Below, piece after piece: positions 1-6,461 of a stretch of 7,784 nucleotides of DNA (position 1 is its first letter; every line of letters begins with the position of its first letter). The DNA comes from Candidatus Hodarchaeota archaeon (GTDB lineage: Archaea > Asgardarchaeota > Heimdallarchaeia > Hodarchaeales > Hodarchaeaceae): the NCBI GenBank assembly GCA_016840305.1, contig JAEOSP010000110.1, positions 1-7,784 on the forward strand, written 5' to 3'. The position numbers and the translations under genes are program-made. The notes under the pieces are model-generated. The model was not told the origin of the DNA. It searched no databases and was given only the letters and a program-made list of their open reading frames with translations.

Positions 1-93
1 AACAAAAATACCATGAAGTTAGTTTTCAAGAGGGGGGAGATGACCTTTGAAGGAAAAACCTCCAAAGGCCTGGAAGAGTGGATTCCAATGTAA
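1..93 (+). CDS. C-terminal fragment of an unidentified protein (5' end outside window)
   Basis: Frame 1 is open from the first base to a TAA at 91-93 and gives 30 codons ending in GLEEWIPM. The composition (KLVFKRGEMTFEGKTSKGL) is protein-like, and the local base composition is a little richer in G than the rest of the window. The gene would run rightward and converge on the minus-strand operon, whose last stop lies 42 bases away, which is a normal gene-end arrangement. The fragment is too short to assign to a family. It could also be a chance open stretch, because only about 90 bases are visible. Confidence 0.45.
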   Translation, partial: NKNTMKLVFKRGEMTFEGKTSKGLEEWIPM

Positions 94-103
94 TTACGTG
101 AAA

Positions 104-119
104 GTGCATTAATAAGCAC
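104..119 (-). terminator. Possible weak terminator hairpin between convergent gene ends
   Basis: GTGC at 104-107 and GCAC at 116-119 can pair around an 8-base AT-rich loop. On the minus strand the stem is followed by TTTC, so it could help end the lux-like operon, whose last stop codon is 16 bases upstream. The stem is only 4 base pairs and the T-tract is short, so this is a weak call based on position. Confidence 0.2.
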
Positions 120-135
120 CCAAATATGAAATTGC

Positions 136-444
136 TCAATCATTTGTAGTCATTTCATTCCAAACATCAAACTTTACAGGACATTTGGGACAATTAGGTT
201 TACCTCCTGTTATTTCACACACAAATGACTGAATATCTTCTGGTGTACACTGAACAAGTTGTTGAAAGAAGACACATTCGATATCGAAGTTTTCCTGATA
301 AATCATATCAAAGCTTAGAGGTTTTCCAAATTTGTAGTCAGGGCATTTAATTGGACAAGAACGGATATACTCTTTATACAACAAACAGAAAAATAGTTTT
401 TCTTTTCCAGCTTTATCTGTAACCTGATGTTGACATTCAACCAT
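136..444 (-). CDS. Small cysteine-rich protein, third gene of the luxE-luxC operon
   Basis: This is a 102-residue protein of unknown function. It has nine cysteines, at residues 4, 20, 30, 34, 57, 66, 76, 85 and 88. Two sets look like metal ligands: C30-P-x-x-C34-P and C85-P-K-C88-P. There is no signal peptide or membrane helix, so it is probably cytoplasmic, and zinc or iron-sulfur binding is the simplest inference. The ATG at 442-444 is preceded by GAGGA at 451-455 with a 6-base spacer, which supports this start. It begins only 19 bases after the stop of the luxC-like gene and shares its strand, so it is very likely co-transcribed and may serve the acyl reductase as a redox, metal or scaffold partner. 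I do not recognise the family. The open frame, the Shine-Dalgarno site and the operon position make the gene itself likely. Confidence 0.8.
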   Translation of the reverse strand: MVECQHQVTDKAGKEKLFFCLLYKEYIRSCPIKCPDYKFGKPLSFDMIYQENFDIECVFFQQLVQCTPEDIQSFVCEITGGKPNCPKCPVKFDVWNEMTTND

Positions 445-450
445 CCTGAA

Positions 451-455
451 TCCTC
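451..455 (-). promoter_or_regulatory. Ribosome binding site of the cysteine-rich protein gene
   Basis: On the minus strand GAGGA lies 6 bases ahead of the ATG at 444. It fixes the start of the small gene and sits inside the 19-base gap behind the luxC-like stop codon, as expected for translation within an operon. Confidence 0.6.
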
Positions 456-463
456 AATTCCCC

Positions 464-1942
464 TTACTGTATATTTGGTACCTCAACAGATGATTCGTCT
501 GTTAACCATTTGCACATTCGGCGTAATGGTTCAATAGCATCTTGTGGAGTAGCTAAGCTTCCATGAGAGGCAAATCCAAGTGAAACAACTCTTTGAACAC
601 CATAAAATGGCAAAAGATCTCTGATTTTAAGCTTTAATCTTTCTGGGTAAATCCCTACTGTCTGTGTATAAGAATTCACAGAGTTTAGTGCGGTTTCGAT
701 ATTATCTACTGGAACAAGGTTCACCACTCGACTACAGAGATTATGAGAAAAATCAACTGGTTCATCAAATTGGGATACAATCACAGCCCCCTCATTGTTG
801 TGACCGCCAAAAATTCGATAATATTCATCATCTAAGTGGATTCCTAAAATTTGATCCTTTAGATTTTCATTAAAATTCTTTGGAGCAGTTGAAACGTGCG
901 GTGGAAGATTTATAAGGGCATTATACATCTTCTTACCAAGATGATTTAATTTTTCAATTCCTAGTTCATCCGTTCCAGACTGAATATACATTATGCGAGC
1001 GTTGACACAGGCCTCCTGGTTAAAAGCACCAATATCAATAGCACCTCTCTGGGCAACAATATCTAAGGACCTTTCATCATGAAAAGCTTCTCTTCCAATA
1101 ATAGAAATGCTTATTTTTGGATCTAATGTTATTAAATCAATACCTGGTTGTAGATATTTACTAATATGGCGAATAGAATTAAAACCTCCCCAAGCAATTA
1201 TTTTCTCGATGTTCTCAGGACGGTAGAAACGGTTTTCAAATTCGGCATCTCCTCCTTTCCAATAAAGAACACTAGAATGTTTTGTTAATGGATGAGTGGG
1301 ATCCATGTCAATCATAGTTTGAATCAGGGCCGTACAGGTTAATGGGTCGTTAGAAGGAAGCTTATATATGGAATCGCATCGTGTGGAACAGCTTCTAATG
1401 AGAGAAGCGGCTGATACAGTCGGTACATTTCCTGCAAGAATTGTAACAGTTCGGGATCCAAATGCACGGATAGATACTGTTCTTCTATCTTTCATCTTTT
1501 TGGGTACCCAACCATCCAAGTAAGCAATTCCTATACGTTCTTCTAACATTTCGCGAATGGTTTCTGGTTCAAATAGAAGTGGTAATGTTTTATATGTAGT
1601 TTCAAGAATTGAAGGAGTCATCCCTGATGCTTCACAAGCAAGTGCATAGGAATTCTGTAGATATTCATTTTCATATAATATTAATCGTTTACCTAGGTCA
1701 CTTAAGAATTCAATAATATCCTCAACACTTAGATTATACAGGTCATTCATATCAGAAGGATTAGCTAAAGGAATGTCTTTTAGATAGTTCTTAGCATCTG
1801 GAGTAATAAATTTTGCTCCATTCCTTCCTCCAAAAGTTAGAGAACAATCCTGAATGACTTTTCCTCTTAGTATTATTGGAATTTCATACTGTATATCTTT
1901 AGCTATATCCTTGGATTGTGATAGGGTCGATTGCACATCCAT
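464..1942 (-). CDS. luxC: LuxC-family acyl reductase (aldehyde-forming)
   Basis: A LuxC-type reductase is acylated on a catalytic cysteine and reduces the thioester with NADPH to an aldehyde. It works with a LuxE-type synthetase, which is encoded directly upstream. From the ATG at 1942 the protein has 492 residues, close to the family length of about 480. Visible LuxC features, in order, are GNVP at 171-174, YKLPSNDPLT at 193-202 in the cofactor-binding part, WGG at 251-253, the nucleophile region GAFNQEACVNAR with the likely catalytic Cys312, and the C-terminal GFASHGSLATPQDA...PLRRMCKW block (456-479). From memory, many relatives read PHDG where this protein reads PQDA; the effect is unknown. 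The start is uncertain: a TTG at 1960 would add six residues. GGAGGAGGA at 1976-1984 lies 15 bases from the TTG and 33 from the ATG, so neither spacing is ideal. No luciferase genes are nearby, so the aldehyde is probably not made for light. Confidence 0.92.
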   Translation of the reverse strand: MDVQSTLSQSKDIAKDIQYEIPIILRGKVIQDCSLTFGGRNGAKFITPDAKNYLKDIPLANPSDMNDLYNLSVEDIIEFLSDLGKRLILYENEYLQNSYALACEASGMTPSILETTYKTLPLLFEPETIREMLEERIGIAYLDGWVPKKMKDRRTVSIRAFGSRTVTILAGNVPTVSAASLIRSCSTRCDSIYKLPSNDPLTCTALIQTMIDMDPTHPLTKHSSVLYWKGGDAEFENRFYRPENIEKIIAWGGFNSIRHISKYLQPGIDLITLDPKISISIIGREAFHDERSLDIVAQRGAIDIGAFNQEACVNARIMYIQSGTDELGIEKLNHLGKKMYNALINLPPHVSTAPKNFNENLKDQILGIHLDDEYYRIFGGHNNEGAVIVSQFDEPVDFSHNLCSRVVNLVPVDNIETALNSVNSYTQTVGIYPERLKLKIRDLLPFYGVQRVVSLGFASHGSLATPQDAIEPLRRMCKWLTDESSVEVPNIQ

Positions 1943-1971
1943 CACCAAAAAAGAAAACAAAATGGAAGAAG

Positions 1972-3396
1972 TTAATCCTCCTCCAATTCTAGCAGATAGT
2001 CAATAAAAGAGTCGTAGGCATCCTGGCTTCCTGCACAGGAGATCTTGTCTTCTTCATCTTTTTTGTCTCCAATACGTTGAATGTTATTCTCAAGCCAAGC
2101 TCCAGTGCGTCCGCATGGACATTGATTCCAATGAATGGTAACTTCGTCACCTGTGACAAAACCACCCCAATAAGATTCTGTAAGGAGATCGTAAAATCCA
2201 TAACGACCAGTTTGAACACCTTTTCGCGGTAGTACATTTCCATTTGGATCAAGAACAAATGGAATTTGGAAAGGATAAATATGATAATGGTTTTCTTCAC
2301 AGGAGGGACAATAACCTGTTGTTTCGGTCATACCGTAACCATCACGCGCATGTGAAACACCGTAAAACTTACAGAGACGATTATACCAATCTGGAGGTGG
2401 AGTATATCCCTTCATTCCTCCACCAATGATAAAACCTGAATTTGGTGCGAAAACATGACTCAGCCCTTGTTCTTCACCCTCGATCATGGCTTCAATCATA
2501 GAAACTGTTGTACCCATAAGGAATACTTGTTTTCCCTTGTAGTTATGGATCATGTTGTCAAAAAATACTTTCATCCATTTTGGTCTGTTTCTTTTAACTT
2601 TTAAGAGTTCCCCACGATTAAAAGTCATTGCTTTGATCATTTGAAGTTTTCCTAGCTCACCTTTAGCTTTCGCAGCTCTCATTCTACCTGCTAAAGACAT
2701 AAAATCTGCTGACATTGTTCCAGGAATGGCTGTGTGAAATTCTTCTTCTGAACCAGCAATCATTGGACCAAAAGTCCCAAGTATTCTTTGAGCAAGTTGT
2801 TTACCTTTTCGGTAACCTGGAAAGAAAACTGGAAGGTGTGTTACGTGCGGATTGATGTCTGTGAGAGCTTCCATGAACAGATATAAAGCATTTTTGAGAT
2901 TATTCATCTCTGCCTTACTTCTTGGAAGAAAAGATAGCTTTCCAGTCGTACCAGTACTATGAACTAATTCAATATCAGTTTGATCCTCAATTGTTTGCAT
3001 CCACGCATCGATAGTATTGATAGAGTCATAAATATCTATTGAAGATAAATCATACGTTGTTAATTTATCTAACCATTGAGTTAATAGATTAAATTTCTTT
3101 TTTTCTATAAATGCTAAAGGGTAACTTTTGTATACTGTATGTTGAAATAAAATAGGGGCAAGATCATCAAGAGAGTTTATTTCTTTGATATTTTGCTCAT
3201 TTGCAAGTTTTTCTAAAGCTTTTATTTTGGGATAAAAGTACTCAAATCTTTTCTGTACCCCAACCAGCTGTATTTGGGCAATTACATCTGGATGAAGACT
3301 GAAAAGTTCATCATTTGTCGCGTTAACCAATGATTGAGGATTTTCTAAATATTTAGAGGCCTCATTCATCGAATATTTGTTTGAAGAGATTGTCAT
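1972..3396 (-). CDS. luxE: LuxE-family acyl-protein synthetase (acyl-adenylating enzyme)
   Basis: LuxE enzymes use ATP to make an acyl-adenylate from a carboxylic acid, hold the acyl group on a cysteine and hand it to LuxC. This 474-residue protein shows the adenylate-forming signatures: the phosphate loop HSTGTTGK at 146-153, DGYGMTE at 352-358, GDEVT at 416-420, and a C-terminal GDKKDEEDKISCAG segment (443-456). Cys454 is the only cysteine near the C-terminus and is a plausible counterpart of the acyl-accepting cysteine near the end of bacterial LuxE. C363-P-S-C366 and C426-P-C428-G-R could bind a metal, as proposed for PaaK-like relatives. It is about 100 residues longer than classical LuxE (around 370), and much of the extra length lies before the phosphate loop. 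The ATG at 3396 has GAGGTGA 7 bases upstream. It is the first gene of the operon. A phenylacetate-CoA-ligase-like CoA ligase is the main alternative, but pairing with luxC favours LuxE. Confidence 0.9.
   Translation of the reverse strand: MTISSNKYSMNEASKYLENPQSLVNATNDELFSLHPDVIAQIQLVGVQKRFEYFYPKIKALEKLANEQNIKEINSLDDLAPILFQHTVYKSYPLAFIEKKKFNLLTQWLDKLTTYDLSSIDIYDSINTIDAWMQTIEDQTDIELVHSTGTTGKLSFLPRSKAEMNNLKNALYLFMEALTDINPHVTHLPVFFPGYRKGKQLAQRILGTFGPMIAGSEEEFHTAIPGTMSADFMSLAGRMRAAKAKGELGKLQMIKAMTFNRGELLKVKRNRPKWMKVFFDNMIHNYKGKQVFLMGTTVSMIEAMIEGEEQGLSHVFAPNSGFIIGGGMKGYTPPPDWYNRLCKFYGVSHARDGYGMTETTGYCPSCEENHYHIYPFQIPFVLDPNGNVLPRKGVQTGRYGFYDLLTESYWGGFVTGDEVTIHWNQCPCGRTGAWLENNIQRIGDKKDEEDKISCAGSQDAYDSFIDYLLELEED
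1976..1984 (-). promoter_or_regulatory. Purine-rich Shine-Dalgarno-like stretch at the luxE/luxC junction
   Basis: GGAGGAGGA on the minus strand covers the last codons of the luxE-like gene (its Glu-Glu-Asp end). It could recruit ribosomes for the luxC-like gene. The distance is 15 bases to the TTG at 1960 and 33 to the ATG at 1942, so it fits the TTG better but is long for either. It may simply encode the acidic C-terminus. Confidence 0.35.
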
Positions 3397-3403
3397 TTTT
3401 CAT

Positions 3404-3410
3404 TCACCTC
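3404..3410 (-). promoter_or_regulatory. luxE: Ribosome binding site of the luxE-like gene
   Basis: GAGGTGA on the minus strand is followed by a 7-base spacer and the ATG at 3396. A second ATG at 3403 overlaps this site but is out of frame, so the Shine-Dalgarno spacing decides for the ATG at 3396. Confidence 0.7.
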
Positions 3411-3449
3411 AAGTTTGTGCAGTAACTCGAAACTGATTCCTGACTTGAG
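3408..3449. repeat. 7-bp inverted repeat between TATA box and start of luxE-like gene
   Basis: CTCAAGT at 3408-3414 and ACTTGAG at 3443-3449 are perfect inverted copies 28 bases apart. The right arm abuts the predicted TATA box and the left arm overlaps the Shine-Dalgarno site. This position would suit a repressor operator, or an RNA stem if transcription starts further upstream. Seven-base arms within about 45 bases can occur by chance in a region this size. Confidence 0.25.
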
Positions 3450-3459
3450 TTTATATATT
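3450..3459 (-). promoter_or_regulatory. Probable archaeal TATA box of the luxE-luxC operon
   Basis: On the minus strand the sequence reads AATATATAAA. With the usual archaeal spacing of about 25 bases, transcription would start near 3425-3428 and leave a leader of about 30 bases that includes the GAGGTGA site. An A+T-rich, purine-containing stretch lies just upstream, where a TFB recognition element would be. The call rests on sequence resemblance and geometry only. Confidence 0.5.
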
Positions 3460-3502
3460 CAAAATCAAATTTTAACCCTGATTTGGGAGAAAAGAAGTTA
3501 GA

Positions 3503-3520
3503 GAAGAAATTATTTTCTTC
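3503..3520. repeat. Hairpin-forming inverted repeat in the divergent promoter region
   Basis: GAAGAAA at 3503-3509 and TTTCTTC at 3514-3520 are perfect inverted copies around a 4-base spacer. The element lies between the two divergent TATA-like boxes, a suitable place for a regulator that acts on both directions. The arms are low in complexity, so chance is a real alternative. Confidence 0.25.
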
Positions 3521-3536
3521 CTTCACTTTTAAAGCA

Positions 3537-3544
3537 TTTATAAA
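3537..3544 (+). promoter_or_regulatory. Probable TATA box of the helicase gene
   Basis: TTTATAAA lies 73 bases ahead of the ATG at 3617, which predicts a transcript start near 3567-3570. A second AT-rich element, TATAATAT at 3563-3570, is also possible and would give a leader of only about 20 bases. No convincing Shine-Dalgarno site precedes the helicase start, so a short or weakly structured leader would fit. Confidence 0.45.
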
Positions 3545-3616
3545 GAACTAATGTACTTATGATATAATATGGATTTCATATTCTTAAGGTAGTTATACAA
3601 TCTATTTTGATGGTTA

Positions 3617-6373
3617 ATGACAAGCACTCGGAAAAATATCGAGTCCTTACAGTTTCGGTATGAATCAGCTCTGGAAGAGTTTTCTCACACACGAGACCTT
3701 GAGGAAGTAATTAGCGAGTTTAAGAAGATTCTAAATTCTACAGAACCAGTTCCCTCTATTCAGCTACTTTCTATGATAGCCAATCGGTTGATAAAACTCC
3801 GTCAGTACAGTGAAGCCAAACTTACTTTTGGGAAAATCCTAGAGCAGAATTCTAATCATCGTGAAACGTGGAAATCCCTATCGGGCCTATATTTTAAGCT
3901 TAAGGATCGAGAGAAAGCAGAATTCTGTTTACAAAAATACCTCTCCTTACGAGGAGGGAATGCAGAGTTAAAGCAAAATACAAAAAAACGACTAACAAGT
4001 AGTGGACGGCTGAAACCTCTCCCCAAACAACTTGAAAAAGGGTTAAGGAAAGCTACCGAGATTCAAGAATATACTCCCCAGAAAAATATGAATTATGAAG
4101 AGTTTACAAAACATTATAATGCAAAAAATATCCCTGCGGTTATTAAACGTATTATTCAATATGCACAACATCAGATTGTTGATTATAGATTATTTGACAA
4201 ACAAGAAGGTCAGTATGGATCATCGGTGCACATTCTGAAGAACGAGCAACTCGTTAACTATCTTAAAGAAAAGAAGATATCGAGGCTTTACAAATTTCAG
4301 GAGGAAGCTTTTTTACGTATCCGCAACAATGAGCATGTCTTTATTGCTGCACCAACGGGTAATGGAAAAACTGAAGCATTTCTATTGCCATCGATGCTGA
4401 AAATAAAAGAATATGCAGGGTTTGGTGTTCAGCTATTAATAATATATCCTGTTAAAGCGCTAGCAAAAGATCAGGTTCGTAAAATAACAGAAATCGCTGA
4501 TATACTGAATCTAAAGGTTGGAGTTTTTGATGGAGATGTCTCTCATTATTGGCGACAGAAAATTTTCAAAGATCCTCCAGAAATATTGGTAACCAACCCT
4601 GATATTCTGCATTACCATTTGGGAATAGGTAAAAATTCAGGATTATTTCAAAATTTACTAGCAAACACCAAGATTGTAATTTTAGATGAGGTTCATACGT
4701 ACAGTGGAACATTCGGAAGTAATATGTACTTCATTATCCATCGACTTGAAAGGGTAATTGGGAGTGAACTTCAATTCATTGCAGCGTCAGCTACAGTAGC
4801 CAACCCTAAAAAATTTGCAAACCGATTATTAAATAGAAATGTAAGAGTGATTGAATGCAAAAATGGAAGGAGAGGTAGATTACATTTTCTAATGGTAGCT
4901 CCCTTTGATGGAATGAAAACGTTCGATGCAATTACTAGCTTATTAAATTCCATCAAATCATGTGGGAAAATTTTAGCATTTCAGGACTCTCATAAGAGTG
5001 CTGAATTTCTATATCAACGCTTATATAGCTCATCAAATAATGTAGGTATTCATCGGGCTGGATTACCAAAAAAGCTCAGAGAGGATGTGGAAAACCGATT
5101 TCGGGAAGGAGATATTGATTTATTGATAGCTACACCCACTCTCGAACTCGGTATAGATATTGGAGATCTTGAAATTGTTGTTACTCCTCCAATTTCGGTT
5201 AATCGTGCTATACAGCGTATTGGTCGTGCAGGAAGAAAAGGTCAAGATGCAGTGGCAATTGTACATCTCAATGCTGATGATCCAATAAGTGCATACTACT
5301 ATAAGTACCCTGATAAATATTATCAAGATGTTGAGGACATTTTCTTTGATCCAACGAATCCAAATGTCGCAGATAATCAGTTACTTTGTGCCTCTCTTGA
5401 TCATCCTTTAGGATCAACTGAATTCCCTGAATTTGAAACATCTTTTACAAGGTTACTTGATAATCATCTCTTAAAAGAACATGGAAATGATATTTGCGTT
5501 CCGACAGAAACTGGTATTGCTGCAGCACGAAAATTTTCAATTCGGGGGACGAACCACGAAGTACAAATAAAAATACAAGGAGGTAGAATAATAGGAAAAA
5601 GAGCTATGCCCCTAGCTATGTTTGAGTTGTTTCCTGGTGCATACTATTACGCTGGTGGAACACGATATAGAGTCCAAAAATTCAATTTTGATGGCTTTCA
5701 AGGTTGGGCTGAACTTGTGAAGCCAAAATCCGTTTGGGGTCAAACTTTTCCACTTATTGGGATGAAACCTGAAATTCTTGAGATTTCTGAGTCAAATACG
5801 AGTTTTGATGGCTTGGAAATTGCACTTGTGCAAGTAAAAATATTACGGAGTGTATTTGGATATAGACTTCAAACTCCCGCTGGTGTTGAAATGAGAAAAT
5901 TACGTAGTACATTATATTATTCGTCTCGTACACAGGGATTACTGTTTCGTGTTCCATCTATATCAACAAATAATCATTTAGATTTGAATAACTTCAAATC
6001 TTCAGTTCATAGCTTAGTACACACAATAATTCACGCAAGTTTACCTTTTTGCGGAGGCCAAGTACACGAAATCGGTGGCTTGGGAATTCTACCTCAAGGA
6101 TATGTACTTCTATTCGATCAAGCAACAGGATCAGGTATATGTCAAATGCTAATTACACATTTGGAAGATATTTTCAAAAAAGCTAAGTCTATACTTGAAT
6201 GCAGTTGTCAAGATGCTCAAGGGTGTCCTAAGTGCAGCTTTTTACCACGGTGTAGCCAAAACAATACATTATTGGACAAAAAGGGAGCACAAATACTTAT
6301 TGAAGTCATAATACAGGGTACTGAAGTTCCCCTAGGTTCAGAATACAATGATGGAAAGACATTCATATCCTGA
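3617..6373 (+). CDS. TPR-fused superfamily 2 DNA helicase with DUF1998 domain (Hrq1/MrfA-like)
   Basis: This 918-residue protein is a probable ATP-dependent DNA helicase. Residues about 45-115 look like two or three TPR repeats (NRLIKLRQYSEAKLTFGKIL; LYFKLKDREKAEFCLQKYL), a protein-binding module not usual in this family. The helicase core shows a Q-like motif KFQEEAF (226-232), Walker A APTGNGKTE (245-253), YPVKALAKDQ (277-286), TNPD (326-329), DEVH (357-360), SAT (391-393), HRAGL (479-483), TPTLELGIDIGD (506-517) and QRIGRAGRKG (533-542). The C-terminal part is DUF1998, ending in CSC-x5-GCPKC-x5-C (862-879) and the LDKKGA block (886-891). Bacillus MrfA, with similar architecture, acts in repair of mitomycin-type DNA damage; a repair or recombination role here is inferred. 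An in-frame stop at 3608-3610 makes the ATG at 3617 the first possible start. It is transcribed divergently from the lux-like operon. Confidence 0.93.
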   Translation: MTSTRKNIESLQFRYESALEEFSHTRDLEEVISEFKKILNSTEPVPSIQLLSMIANRLIKLRQYSEAKLTFGKILEQNSNHRETWKSLSGLYFKLKDREKAEFCLQKYLSLRGGNAELKQNTKKRLTSSGRLKPLPKQLEKGLRKATEIQEYTPQKNMNYEEFTKHYNAKNIPAVIKRIIQYAQHQIVDYRLFDKQEGQYGSSVHILKNEQLVNYLKEKKISRLYKFQEEAFLRIRNNEHVFIAAPTGNGKTEAFLLPSMLKIKEYAGFGVQLLIIYPVKALAKDQVRKITEIADILNLKVGVFDGDVSHYWRQKIFKDPPEILVTNPDILHYHLGIGKNSGLFQNLLANTKIVILDEVHTYSGTFGSNMYFIIHRLERVIGSELQFIAASATVANPKKFANRLLNRNVRVIECKNGRRGRLHFLMVAPFDGMKTFDAITSLLNSIKSCGKILAFQDSHKSAEFLYQRLYSSSNNVGIHRAGLPKKLREDVENRFREGDIDLLIATPTLELGIDIGDLEIVVTPPISVNRAIQRIGRAGRKGQDAVAIVHLNADDPISAYYYKYPDKYYQDVEDIFFDPTNPNVADNQLLCASLDHPLGSTEFPEFETSFTRLLDNHLLKEHGNDICVPTETGIAAARKFSIRGTNHEVQIKIQGGRIIGKRAMPLAMFELFPGAYYYAGGTRYRVQKFNFDGFQGWAELVKPKSVWGQTFPLIGMKPEILEISESNTSFDGLEIALVQVKILRSVFGYRLQTPAGVEMRKLRSTLYYSSRTQGLLFRVPSISTNNHLDLNNFKSSVHSLVHTIIHASLPFCGGQVHEIGGLGILPQGYVLLFDQATGSGICQMLITHLEDIFKKAKSILECSCQDAQGCPKCSFLPRCSQNNTLLDKKGAQILIEVIIQGTEVPLGSEYNDGKTFIS

Positions 6374-6406
6374 TGAAAAAAGAAGAGAAAAACTTTCCTT
6401 TTCAGA

Positions 6407-6416
6407 TATAAAAATA
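6407..6416 (+). promoter_or_regulatory. Possible TATA box of the membrane protein gene
   Basis: TATAAAAATA lies 45 bases ahead of the ATG at 6462, so transcription could start near 6434 and give a leader of about 28 bases with the GAGGA site. The 88-base gap after the helicase stop leaves room for a separate promoter, although read-through from the helicase gene is equally possible. Confidence 0.35.
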
Positions 6417-6449
6417 CCATATGCAATAAACTAGTAGAGTCAATAAATT

Positions 6450-6454
6450 GAGGA
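6450..6454 (+). promoter_or_regulatory. Ribosome binding site of the membrane protein gene
   Basis: GAGGA sits 7 bases ahead of the ATG at 6462. An in-frame TAA at 6444-6446 excludes any longer start, so this site and the ATG agree. Confidence 0.65.
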
Positions 6455-6461
6455 AATCGAG

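Noticed and set aside
664..873. 69-codon open frame on the plus strand opposite the luxC-like gene
   Set aside because: It lies wholly antisense to well-conserved LuxC coding sequence, has no ribosome binding site and has no recognisable protein features.
1989..2300. 103-codon open frame in another frame of the same strand as the luxE-like gene
   Set aside because: It overlaps the conserved C-terminal half of LuxE (YGMTE, GDEVT and the cysteine motifs), so it is a shadow of that gene.
136..3396. A full bioluminescence operon
   Set aside because: No LuxA, LuxB, LuxD or LuxG-like frame is present. Only the aldehyde-forming LuxC and LuxE partners are found.
3563..3570. TATAAT resembling a bacterial -10 box ahead of the helicase
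   Set aside because: No matching -35 hexamer lies 16 to 18 bases upstream, and the rest of the window fits archaeal promoters better. It is kept only as an alternative TATA-like element.
4771..6426. Several minus-strand open frames of 60 to 70 codons opposite the helicase
   Set aside because: They lie antisense to the helicase core and DUF1998 region, with no start signals or conserved composition.
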